Below are positions 9,291 through 20,448 of a DNA stretch of 64,000 bases, piece by piece. The notes below the pieces were generated by a model. That model ran no database searches. It was given only the letters and a program-made list of their open reading frames with translations, and was not told the DNA's origin. Each line of letters begins with the position of its first letter. The first letter of the stretch is position 1. The DNA is from Azadirachta indica (taxonomy: Eukaryota > Streptophyta > Magnoliopsida > Sapindales > Meliaceae), in NCBI GenBank assembly GCA_022749755.1, contig CM040449.1, positions 14,790,363 through 14,854,362 of the forward strand. The letters run 5' to 3'. The position numbers and the translations under genes were made by a program.

Positions 9291-12073
9291 ATTCTTATCT
9301 TATCTTTTCATTGTTTTATGCACAATTCTTAGCTCAAATCTTTAAAGCATATTTGTAATTTGTGTTTGTAAGTATGCTTGTGTGAAATATACATATCTTG
9401 GCAATTCCATGGTATTGTAGACAAAATTCTTGGCTTATTATTTAGATTGTTTAATGTCCAAATTCTTCAGCCAAGCTTTCAAGACGTGTTGTGTGTTGAG
9501 TTGATAAGTGTGTTTTAGCTTGAAATATGCATGAGTTGATCAATTTGTGCAAAACATTTCCTATCTCCTTAGGCCTTGATAAAGGTTTGTCATTGTTTGA
9601 CTTGTATGATACATGCTTGATTAATTCAATTCATGCACTCATTCAACATGTCCAAATGGCTTTGGAATGAAATTTGATCACTATATGATTAATATTTCAG
9701 TTTCATTTAAGCCAAATATCTATTATCAAGGTTCAAGAATGGATGGTTTAGGATTAGGAAGTGAAAGTGATTGCTTCCATATTTTGAGAACCTGATAGTC
9801 AACCTGCAAGAAATTTTGGGACCAATTGGCATTGGTTTGTAGGATAATGAATATATGATTAGAAAGCTATAGATGTCTAGTTTCTATATAAATTTGTATA
9901 ATTCAATTTAGACATTGTTACAAGGCAATATAATAGGATTAACCTCCATAGGTTACAACTGTCTGAAAGATGCAATAGGCTAGAGTTTGAATTTTCTTCG
10001 AGTTGAATGTGCTAAATTAAATGTGCACATTATATATGGATTGAATGCGCCAAAAGTCAGGAGTTAATAGAAGTTTACGGTACTTGATTTGGAATCTCTA
10101 TAGAAGGATATGACTTCATGAATAAAGGTTGCTTAGAAAGAAGAGTAGAAATAGGGCAATCAATCATGAAGATTTGGTTGATCGAAAATTAAATCCGGTT
10201 GACCAAAATCTAAAAGCATTCTGGCTCTCAAGAACCTACAAATTCGATTAACTAAAAATCAAAAACAGTCGATTGAAATTTGAAAACTTTCTAAGCTTAT
10301 CATGTTGTCCACTTTGGTCAACTGAAATTGCCCACTCTCATTTTTTTTTAACTCGTCTCTCAAAACATCTCAAAAACACTTTTCCCACATTTTTGTCCTT
10401 TATTCAGTTATAAAATCAAATTTTACCTTGTGAGATTTTTGAAGAAAATTTTGGATATGAGAGTTTTATATAGAGTTCATCAAGGAAAGAAAAAGAGATA
10501 CTATAAAAGAGGATGAGTTATTGGAAAATAAATAGAAACAAGATTACGAACCTAAACCATCAATAGTTTGAACCTAGGAAAATGTCACTTTAGCATGTTT
10601 TTCATTTGCTTGTGTTGTGTTCTGGAATATATTTAATAGTTTAACTTACTTTTTTATTCTTATTGAATATGCATTCTTTGTTTTGATGATTTTTATTATT
10701 GATTAAGAATGCATTTGTTATTTTGAGGATTTATATGATATACAATGTATTAAGGGAGAGAAGTGATTTTATCTCTCGTGCTACATTAGAGTGAATTTTC
10801 ATCAATGCATTGTATTATTATAAATTATCAATATTGTGTTGAGGATATGAATGGGGGAAAAAAAAGGGAGGCGTAAGAAGAGTATATGGATGAAAAACGG
10901 TGATTATGTATAAAAGTGCTCTTGCTCTTTCTTTTGTTGGATGCATTTATTGTTTTGATGATAAATGCTATGCATAATTTCTCTCTGCTATTCATTAGAT
11001 GAAGTTTATGAAAGAATTTTTTTGTTTTTTCTTTACATTGCCAAAAACGAAGAAGAATATGCATACATATCGTGTTCATATATTACAAAGGAGATAAAAT
11101 GATTCATCTCTTTGCATTTGCTTCTTTATGATCTTTCGCACTATCTTGTGTTCAAGGCTTTCGAAGACTTTTACATTATATATCTCATTATATTCTTATG
11201 TTTTGATAATGATAAAGCATATGGGAGATTATTTTGTTATTTTTGTTGTCCACAAAGGGGTAGACGTGAAAATTTTTGCAAAAGTGATTTTATTTGCCAA
11301 AAGGAAAAATTTTGCAATATTTATGTTCTTCCAAGTTATGATGTAAAAGGGGAAGATGTCTATCTTGATATGCAATACACTTTGAAAGACAATTGTTTTA
11401 TCCTTTTGAATTGTATTAACATGACATGATATATGCATTTTGTTCTATGCATAACTTGGATTTATTTGAATTTGTCCATAGTACACACCTTTGGCATGCA
11501 AAAGGGGAGAAACAAGTTACTAGGTTGATCTTGCTTTCTTCAAAGTATTTGACGTGTGAAAGTGGAAAGTATTCTATGGTGTGCAATACACTTAGGGAGA
11601 AATGTGTTCTATTTTTTGTGTGTTGCATTAATGTCACATGATGAGCTTTTTGATTTGTTAATATAGTATGCGATATTTCATTGTTTGCACTCTTGAAACA
11701 AAACTAGGAGAAATTCTTAATAACTTAATCTTATTCTCTTCCATCCTTATTTGTCGTTGCATTTGCTCAAAATTTTAAGAGGAGCTTCTACTTTGAAAAT
11801 TCTTCAGTTACCTCTAAAATATGTTGAACAAAATTGTTATTATTCTCTTTTATTTGATATTTCTTTTTTTTCTGATGATAAAAAAAGGGGGAGTATTGTG
11901 ATTGATTGCTATTTGCTTGAGATGAAATGCCTATTACATGCTCTTATGCTTAAATGTTTCACTTATACTATGCTTGAGAAGCATCTTGAATTTTGGATGT
12001 GTAATGCTTGTTCAATTTATAAGTTTTTTTTATTGGGTTATCAATGGTTTGTCATCATCAGAAAAGGGGAGAT
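9291..12073 (+). mobile_element. non-coding 3' interior of element 1 with repeated polypurine tracts
   Basis: This stretch corresponds to the region between pol and the 3' LTR of element 2. At 10180-10290 it carries scattered GTTGACCAAA / TCGATTAAC motifs like those before ORF3 in element 2. From about 10850 on it holds a series of purine tracts of type AAAAGGGGAGA at 11253, 11345, 11500, 11878 and finally 12061-12072 (the true PPT). A unit of about 75 bp around GCAATACACTT is repeated at 11373 and 11581, about 208 bp apart. Short open frames here are not supported as genes. Confidence 0.65.
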
Positions 12074-13433
12074 TGTTAGCCTTAAAGGCTTATAACCCAT
12101 TATTTTCATGATAAGAAACTTTGATATTCTTAACTAACCACATTTTTTTTTTTGTAGTAGTTATTTTTATATTTCTAGCATAAAGAATTGGGAATGCAAT
12201 TGTGAGAATTCAAAGAACATAAAAAATGAAAGAATTCAAGTAAATCATAATGGAACATTTTGAGTAAATCGAAGAATGAAATCACAAGCTTAATATTTTA
12301 TTCTTTTATTATTTTTGTATGCTTGTGTTTGTAAGTGTGCATGATGATTCTGTTAGCTTAAGAAGTTTTCAAAACCAAATATTTTTAAGTTTTGAAAATC
12401 AAACCAAAATGTAACCTTTTGAAAACTTGAAATCGTACCAAATTGAAAGATTTTGAACCCTGAAAATAGACTTAAATGCAAAGTCTCCAAAATTTTAGAA
12501 AATCAGATACTGTTCATGAACCAGTCAATATGTCTAAACCGGAGGACTATACATGAATCGAGTAATATTCATCCAATTGACCAAAAATGTCGTTCAGTCA
12601 ACCAAATTTGCGACAAAATAGCATAAGCATTGCTTGCATATCCAATTGACCAAATTTACCACCCACTCAACCGAGAATGCCATACGGTAAATCGAATCGC
12701 GCGAAATTCAAATTTTAACCCTTATAATGGTTAATAATGGTTAGGTTTTGATTCAAATGTACATGCGATTCATTTTACTCACTAGAGGAGATTTTGAACA
12801 TTTGCCAATGATCTGAAAAGCTTATAAACATCGTTTAAGCTTCAAAATCATATTTTGAGCTTACAAATTGCCACATTCATCTTCTGCACATCTTATTCTT
12901 TCATTCGTAAATCTTTTAAAGGTGTAAACATTATTACTACTTTTATTCAACTTGAAATTGGGTGAAAGAAGTGGGTCTTTCACTTCAATTGTGAATTGAG
13001 TGAGGAATTGCTTGTATTAGATTATAATTAAGTGTTTAGAGGGAGCAAATACTTGTAATTAAGAGATACCTGAAAATCCTCTTTTTTGTATTTATTCAAA
13101 ATTTGGTTAGTGAAATTCTCAAGCGAGTTAGCTTGGAGACATGGACATAGCCAGAAGTTTGCTGAACCATGTTAAAATTAGTGTTTGATCTCTTTCCCTT
13201 AACTCTTTATTATTGTTTATGTTCATATTTATTATACACATTGCTCTCACACACATGAAGCTTAATATGTTGATATTCTCATATTAGTGATTAGATTTGT
13301 GCATTAAAGTTATTGTACAATACTTTAGAAGAATTTAAATTTCTTAGTATTTATTGTTGAGTTGCTTCAAAAGCTTTAAAATCCTTAAAAACCCAATTCA
13401 CCCCTCCTCTTAGGTTGCCTTAGTGGTATTTTA
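12074..13433 (+). mobile_element. 3' LTR of copia element 1
   Basis: Begins TGTTAGCC immediately after the polypurine tract GAAAAGGGGAGAT and runs 1360 bp to GGTATTTTA, where the 5' copy has GGTATTTCA; the terminal CA has become TA. It contains many short motifs of the type CAATTGACCAAA / GTCAACC between 12570 and 12710, as do the LTRs of element 2, which places both in one Sirevirus-like lineage. Confidence 0.8.
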
Positions 13434-13758
13434 GTATTAATTACATATAAATTTAAAATATTTGATCTTGATGATAAAATATTTTAATTTAATTTTATTT
13501 GTATTAATTACATACATGGTTTAAAATATTTCCTCTTGTTGACAAAATATTTGGATTTAATTTTATTAATTACATACATAGTTTAAAAATATTTGATCTT
13601 GATGATAAATTATTTAGATTTATTTTATTTGTATTAATTACACGTGGTCTAAAATATCTGATTTTAACGATATAATATTTGAATTTATTTATTTAGATTT
13701 ACTGTATCTATATTAAATACATACACGGTTGAAATTTGATCTTGATGATAAAACATTT
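13434..13758 (+). repeat. minisatellite, five degenerate ~67-bp copies
   Basis: Units begin with TATTAATTACATACAYGGT and contain AAATATTTGATCTTGATGA, starting at about 13434, 13501, 13564, 13631 and 13708 (spacings 67, 63, 67 and 77 bp). The array starts exactly where the 3' LTR of element 1 ends, and no copy is found on the other side of that element. Confidence 0.85.
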
Positions 13759-13814
13759 GCCAGCCAAAATTTCAGACCTTAAATAGCTAGTTTTCCAGTA
13801 AACTTTCTAATTGG

Positions 13815-14032
13815 CTACATGCGCATTGGTGGCTATTCCACAGGTGATGCCGCTCATATAACCAAGGAGACTGGCATTCGCGACGTGAGAACCGGTGGTT
13901 GTGCTGGCGGTGCAAGTCTCGTGGATGTCAAAATTAGGAGGCAACTTTGTTTCTTTGGATTTCCTCAAAAAGCTGCCAGAACCAAAAGCCATGCGATGGC
14001 CTTTGGAGAAGAAACGAGCACCAATGAGCAAT
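13815..14032. other. GC-rich unidentified patch, open on both strands
   Basis: About 215 bp with clearly higher GC than the surroundings. It stays open for 74-79 codons on both strands (plus from 13819; minus from 14031). I recognise neither product. The composition suggests a fragment of an exon or of another element; no splice sites, signal peptide or known motif decide the strand. Confidence 0.4.
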
Positions 14033-14752
14033 ATTTTTTGTTGTTTTATGTTAATTAAAAAATATTCAATTTTATATAATGAAGTATATGAAAAATATTA
14101 TTGAAGATCCAAATCTTGTGCAGTTAGGAAAAAATGCCTATACAAACAAGAAGAGATAGATTAGATGAGAAAAGTTTGCACTGAATTTGTTCTATCAATT
14201 TTGTAATTGAAATAATTGTATTTTTTATATTCTTTTGTTTTACCTATATTTTTTATTTTTTCCCAATGAATTTTGATGGATATATTTCGTTATAGGTCTC
14301 TTGATCTACTTTTTATTCAATGTATTAAGTTATAAGTTAATTGATAAGTGCATTGACTTAAAAGTATGGCAATGACTACAAAAGACAAGGTTGCTACTTG
14401 TTTTCAGGCTCCTCCCTGCTGCTTGACTGCTTGTTGCTGGTTTTGCTTCCTATTATTAGTTGTGTTTTTTCTTTTTCTGCTATTTTCTTCTCCTAATGCT
14501 ACTTTGTTGTAGCTATTTCTGATGTTGTTTGTTGTTGTTTCAACTACCTATTGATAAAGTTATAGATATACTGCTGTAAATACTATTGTTGGGAGGTACT
14601 TGTTTCTTTTATTGTTCTTTCTAGTTTTATAATTGGTAGATAAAACAGCTATGTACATGATATTTAGTATGAGCTTGCTACTGTTTCTAGTTCATGATCT
14701 GCTGCTACTGTGTTGTAGTGCTTCTGTAGTTTGCTGATGATTGCATTGCTGT
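14033..14752. other. intergenic, no gene recognised
   Basis: T-rich sequence, with a stretch at 14400-14540 rich in TGCTGCTT and TTGTTG motifs resembling an intron or 3' UTR on the plus strand. No reading frame is supported. Confidence 0.4.
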
Positions 14753-15221
14753 TTATGTGTACTGCCCTGCATTTACCATTTGTTCACAGCAAAGAAATAT
14801 GTTTCTAATGTTAAATGGATGAAAGAAGAGAGAAGTTGGGATAGGTGCATAAGGATCTTCATTTATTGGAGGATATGCCGGCTGCAGTGATGGCTCATGA
14901 ATTAGCAATGGCGTTTTTGCATTTAGAGGTAGTATTGGTGGCTTTTGTTTTGGTTGTGGTTTCTCTGGCTTAGGATGTTTGTGCTTTGGTGTTGATGGCT
15001 TATGTTTTCGAGGTGGCTTCTCAAACGACAGATTTTGATTTGGAGGCAGAGTTAGCGACTTTTCAAACGGAGGCTGATGCATCGATGGTCTGTGTTTTGG
15101 ATGTTAGGCTGATCAACATTTGAAATGGTGGCCTATGGTGTGGTGATAGAGCTTCTTCATTAGGAGGCAGAGATGGTGGCATTGGCTTGGGATGTTTGTG
15201 AAATGTGGTTGGTGGGTTGTG
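14753..15221 (-). pseudogene. proline-rich cell-wall protein fragment, frameshifted
   Basis: The minus strand encodes Pro/Lys/His-rich sequence in two frames. The first part (15221 to about 15130) reads with motifs such as FHKHPKP and PPSLPPNEE. After a frameshift, the part from about 15105 continues with HQPPFEKS, FEKPPRKHKP and PKHKHPKPEKPQPK. Repeated PPFEK and KHPKP units are typical of plant repetitive proline-rich cell-wall proteins. No signal peptide or start region is visible upstream and the C-terminal end runs into unrelated residues. I call it a fragment of a PRP gene, not a working one. Confidence 0.6.
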
Positions 15222-15774
15222 TCATGCTGCACTATTCATGCATATTAAAATCGCAGACATGTCATCAAAATCTGATGCGGTTGTTTCCAAGAGTCTTGCA
15301 TCGATTACAGAGGTACTACTGCTAATTATCTCAAATAATTGATCGTCAGGATGGCTAATGTATATGCTTTACGATTTTTATTTGCAATTTAGCTATATTT
15401 TCTTTTTAAATATTATAAATTAACGTAAGAAGCAGAAGGTTGAACCAAAGAATTAATAAAGTTCAAAGGTTTGACTTCTTGTTTAAAGAAGTTCAAGCCT
15501 CGGCTTATTTTTCTGTTTTTGCAGCAAAGAAAAGGATAGAATTTACCAAGTAGTTCTATACTGCATATGTCTCCCATATTTTTCATATTGCAATTTTACT
15601 GATCATCATTTTTTAATAGGTACTTTGTTAAGTGTTTTTATATAATTAATTGCAATTAATATTTGAAAGTTCTCCTGTTGCCTTTTGTTATTTAATAGAT
15701 AACATTAAAAAAATGTACACTTATCACAAATATTACATTCTTGCCTTTTGTTATGTTTATTGCGGGGATTATTT
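15222..15774. other. intergenic, no gene recognised
   Basis: No supported frame. A good plant 3' splice-like sequence (TTTTTGCAG at about 15515-15524) is followed by only a few open codons. Confidence 0.35.
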
Positions 15775-15960
15775 TCTTCTTTCCACTAAGAAAGGTAATG
15801 AAGTTGTCTTTGCACTTGCTGTACATGTTCTTGTGAGTTGCTAGCTAGTTTATTTCCTGCTACTCAATTGGATTTGATGTTTGATTATTATTAACACATC
15901 ATTGGTGATCATTATCTAAATTTTTTTCATGTTAATTTGTTTGTATCTCTAAATTTGTAA
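15775..15960 (+). repeat. dispersed repeat, copy 1 (partner at 55058)
   Basis: Shares blocks such as GAAGTTGTCTT, TTGTGAGTTNCTAGCTAG and ACACATCANYRRTG with 55058-55245 in the same order and orientation. The two places are 39 kb apart and their other surroundings differ, so this is a dispersed repeat, not a simple tandem duplication. Confidence 0.65.
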
Positions 15961-16169
15961 TGATGCGGACTCTTTTAATTTAAACTTTTTTTAATCAATG
16001 TTTTTGAACTCATGTATTACTTTTTAAACAATTAATAATATGTACATATGTATGAACTATTCAGTAATATTATTGTCCTGCACATGTATTTTATATGTAT
16101 ATATATATATTTTGGTAAATTAATTTTTATTTAATTGAATGTTGTTATAATAATCATTTTTATTATTAT
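15961..16169. other. AT-rich spacer
   Basis: Contains a short (AT)n run near 16098-16111; nothing else seen. Confidence 0.4.
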
Positions 16170-16520
16170 TTTTTTAGAATTATATTTTTAAAGATTTTAA
16201 TAACCGTTAAAAATTATCTTCTTATATATCTAAATATTATTAAAAATAAATTTCTTATAAAATTTTAACAACTGTTAAATATTATCTTTTTATAAATTTC
16301 AGTTAGAAAAAATTATAAAGAGTCTTCTCATAAATTTCAGTACTATTTAAAACTGTCTTCTTATAAATTTAAAAACTAATAAAAATAGTTCTCTTATCAT
16401 AAAAAAAAAAAGAGCGGTTTTTGACATTTTAAGACACGTCAAAAGAGGATAGTTTGTAATATGTTGTAAAAGAGTTTTTAAAACGCTTTATAACAGTTTT
16501 AGATGTATAACATTCTAGTA
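16170..16520. repeat. degenerate ~35-bp subterminal-type repeats
   Basis: Motifs close to AACTGTTAAAAATTNTCTT followed by CTTATAAATTTC recur at about 16200, 16265, 16305 and 16345, then a GCGGTTTTTGACATTTTAAG stretch. Such arrays are common just inside the ends of CACTA elements, but no CACTA terminus could be placed here. Confidence 0.4.
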
Positions 16521-17637
16521 ACTTTTAAAGCAAAGAAATCAAGCATCATAGATAGCTATGTCTAACACATAACTCAACTGCATGTTACTTGTACCAAAAC
16601 CTGAATGAGTGATTCTTTTTCCAATAATCAATACTACAGTCCATGCTTAAAGGACTTCTTACAAAGAAGTAAAATAGGCTACACCATTGACTGTAAACAG
16701 CCTAAGCCACGTAGGTTATAAGACTTATGTGGTGCATGCTACTATTTAATCAATGTAAAATATCAGTTTTTTTTGTGTTGTCATTTAGTTTTTACATCAC
16801 TTTTGAATTAGAGTTCTATTTGACTGATATTAAAATGTCCTCTTATTAACTTCAATTTTTAAATATTTTAAATAATCAAACTAGGATCGCCATACAGTAT
16901 CAAAAGTTAATATTAACATTAGTTTTTAATTGTTTTAAAAAAAAAAAAAAATCAGTCCTTTCAAAAATTGATGTCTATAGTTGATGTAGATATCAATTTT
17001 TAAACGTTTTAAAAAACAATAAAAATCAATTTTATAAAAATTGATGAGTATAATTCTTTGATACCCACAGTCATTTTACTATTAATTAAATATAATGTTT
17101 AGAAATAATAAAATTTATTAATAAAAAAATTAAAATTTTATTTGCCAATACATTCTCTCCAAAATATATATATACATATTTTCTTATACCCAAAACATAT
17201 ATTTTATATAATAAGAAAAAAGGAAGGTAAAAGAAACAAAAAGTCAATTCAATAACTGAAAATTACATATCAATGAATAACTATTTAGTTAATTAATAAT
17301 GCAGAGAAATAGTTGGGCACCTTACAATCGTTGTTACTTCAAAGAAATGTCCAAGAGGCACCCGTGTATTTATTCATTGTACAACAAGCATGTACTCTAA
17401 ATAATATATACTTTCTTCTGCGTGACTGGTATTACAGTTCTTTGATGTGAACAAGTTATATACTGCAACAAAAATACCACCCAGCAGCAGCAGAAAAGGA
17501 ACAAAAACTGTAGAAGCAGCAAGCTAATCAAACAATTCGTACTAACTATGATTATTCCTAATAATTTAATATATATTAATTAATCTCTTAAATTGTACTT
17601 ACTAATTTTTTGAAGAAGGATATTCGTAATATCCCGT
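16521..17637. other. intergenic with a small hairpin
   Basis: No gene seen. At about 17020-17048 the near-palindrome ATCAATTTTATAAAAATTGAT could fold into a hairpin, and related ATCAATTTT motifs occur at 16950-17000. This resembles subterminal sequence of a DNA transposon. Confidence 0.4.
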
Positions 17638-18932
17638 CTAGCATTTAAACACGGCCTTCAAACCTTCAGCAGTGTAATCTGAAATCTGCCATCCATCATC
17701 TTGATAAAAAAAAGTCCAAGATCCTTTTAAGACATAAGGATGTATTCCTTAAAGTCACCAAAAACTTGTTTTTGGCCTTCCCTATTCTAAGTGGAAAACA
17801 ATATTACAAACAAATTGTATAATGAGGAGTTGACGATCTTAAAAAGAACAACTGCGTTGATGAATTGATTAAATGTATGTTGTAGCTGATATATGTATGC
17901 GAAGTATATAATTATTCATTTCTACATTTCTTTTTAATCTGATAATTAATTCTAATACATACCTTCTTCATACACCTAATTGTGATGTCTTGACTGTTCT
18001 CATCTTCGTAATTAATGTGGTTCATATTGTCATTTGAAATGCCCTCTCTATGATCAACTTGTTGAAAGGTCAATGTAAAAAAAATGCTCCGTGAATACAT
18101 ACAAACTATCCCAAATCAAGTATTGTATCAAGGGATAGGGATAGTAAAGATCCTCCTGCAATAACCATAGTATTTTTTATTGTTAGTTCATTAATGTCTT
18201 AGAAAAAAAATACTTAAACAACAAAGATAAATATACACTAATTTACATATATGGATCACCTTTGTGCATAAATGGCATAATTTCCTCTAATTAACTTCAT
18301 GATAAGGTTAAGTGTAGAGTTCTTTTCTCAATTGTTGATTGAGAGGTGTAATTGGCCTTACAAACTTCTTACCATTTAAATATGACATCAGCATGTACAC
18401 CATGCAGCAATAACACCAAGTTTTTGCTGTAATTATATATAAACAACAAAATGTTTAATAACTAGAGGTAGCTCTATTTCAAGTCAATATTACGATTTCA
18501 TTTGCAACTGTAAAAAAATATTATAGAAACTTGGGTGCATAAAAAGAAATGAAAGAAGAATCCAAAATTCTGAAGGCATTGGTTTGGTTTTAAACCATTC
18601 AAAAACATTTTATAAGAAAGGAAGAAACATATAAAAGTAGGATGCGAATCATATAAGTTCAAGTACATAATCATTGTTAGTACTGAATCTATTGTCACAT
18701 GTATAATAATACTGAAAACTAAGTCTTTTCTCAAGAGGGAATATGTGTTACCAAACCGTGGTCCAAGAATCTACTTTTAAGCTCTGCAGAAGCATTGTCT
18801 TGGCTACCATCAGATCCCTCTCCAAGAATATGCATGGCAAATATAGCTAAGAACTGTGCAAAACATGGTGCTGTCGCCCTCAATGTGTAAGTAATCCCTA
18901 CCCACCATCTTTATTTTGGGGGCAGTAAGTGT
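17638..18932 (-). pseudogene. oxidosqualene cyclase pseudogene, several exons
   Basis: Four conserved blocks of plant oxidosqualene cyclases (triterpene and sterol scaffold synthases) appear in the right order on the minus strand. At 18918 a QW motif QNKDGGW has its Trp replaced by a stop (TAG, 18898-18900); HIEGDSTMF follows. Near 18830 comes HILGEGSDGS and near 18750 FLDHGLVTHIPS. An exon at 17963 to about 18062 contains HINYEDENSQ and ends AAG|GTATGT, a conserved splice donor at 17961-17962. At 17790-17638 the active-site region reads [15 protein letters not shown]. The family motif is DCTAE, whose Asp protonates the epoxide; here the Cys is Tyr. Several frameshifts occur and the N-terminal part and the last C-terminal part are missing. 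Introns are kept, so this is a decayed genomic copy and not a retrocopy. Confidence 0.8.
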
Positions 18933-20448
18933 AACAACATTGGAAGTGTAAATAAAAGATAGAAAAAGACAAGAAAAGGAAAATAATATTATTCAACTTG
19001 TGGAATGACAATTGTAAGATTTAGAACTCTTATTGCTAGTTTTGCATAGCCAAAAAAAAGTTGGCTAAATTTTGAAACCATGTAAAGTAGAGAGAGAAGG
19101 TGCATAAAAAGAAATTAAAGCCACACAAACCTTGACCACCACTAGAATCGATAGTTAACTGTGTTGTGATAGTAAAAGGAACAATAAAGGTAATCTGTAA
19201 GACACAAATAATTGGCTAAGAAATAAAAATCACTATTGACAGAAAATTTAAGGTACATTGATTTATTCCAAGAAGAATGATACATACAGCAAAAGGGAAA
19301 CTAAGAAGGGTAAATATAACCAAGGGAGCAATCTTGATGGCTCTACTCCCTCTAATTACATGTTCAATCTCTCTTAAATATTCTCTGACAGACATCAAGC
19401 TATCATTAGCTATACTCACCATACAAGTAAACACAATAAAATTGTTCAATGCCTATACAAACCTTCAACTAATTCGCATACACATGGGTTCAATTAAGAA
19501 AGAACTAATGCCAAGAACAACGTATGCCAAAAAAAGAAAAACCCCAAATTAACAATTGTTAGAAAAGGAAAGAGAATTGTTGACATTATCTAACGACCTC
19601 CAGTCCTCAACCTTAAATTTATTAAATAAGATCCTAAAACTTGAATTAGGCATGACAAAAGTTGGGAAATTCAAAATGCTGACGCTAAATTCTTCCCAAA
19701 ATTCAATAAAAAATCCAATGTCTCTTCTTTGACCCCATCATTGTATAAAGTTACTTAAGAGGAGTTCCCTTTTGGATTCTCATGATAAACCACTATTCCC
19801 ATCCAATCCGTATCGAACAAAGAAAAGGATAACCAAGACAATTGCAAGTGAAAACAAGATCACAGTGAGAAGAAGAAAATAGAGAAGATGAAGCGGGATA
19901 ATGAAACTATAAGCAACCATAAAGAAATAATTATTATATACTATTGATGAACATGTAATTTACTAAGGTCGTCATGTACTTACGCACCTACCTAACAATC
20001 CTCGTCTTAAAGTGCTAAAATGCTTTAGATTGGCATTGTGTTTATGGGTACTCTCAGCTTTGTTGCCATTGGCACCGGAAACAACTAGCAATTCGGGCTT
20101 TGACATGGAAAAGGTTAGCCCATTTTATTGAGAATCATCCAACAAAATAGTAAAATCTAATGAATAATTGTCAAAATATCAACAATTCAATTTTAATTCC
20201 GTTCATAAAAGATGAGTAAAATATTAATCATTGTCAAATAAATTAAACATAGCAAAAATTTTGCATAAAATTCAAATAAATGACTACTATAGTAATTCAT
20301 TTTCATACTAATATAGTGCCAAAAAGCAAGCATAAGTCATGAATTAAATTACAAAACTTACATGTGATGGCAATAACCATTTGCTTAGGCTCAAATCCCG
20401 AAGTCTTATCTTGAAATGCACACTCTTTTAGTATAATTTCCATGCCTA
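18933..20448. other. intergenic, no gene recognised
   Basis: Lies between the cyclase pseudogene and the CACTA transposase. Further cyclase exons were looked for on the minus strand and not recognised. An open minus frame at 19216-19449 has a hydrophobic stretch but no known motif. The left end of the CACTA element probably lies within or left of this region. Confidence 0.4.

Noticed and set aside
11112..12095. Several short ORFs inside element 1
   Set aside because: They lie in the non-coding polypurine-tract region of the element on both strands and match no gag or pol part.
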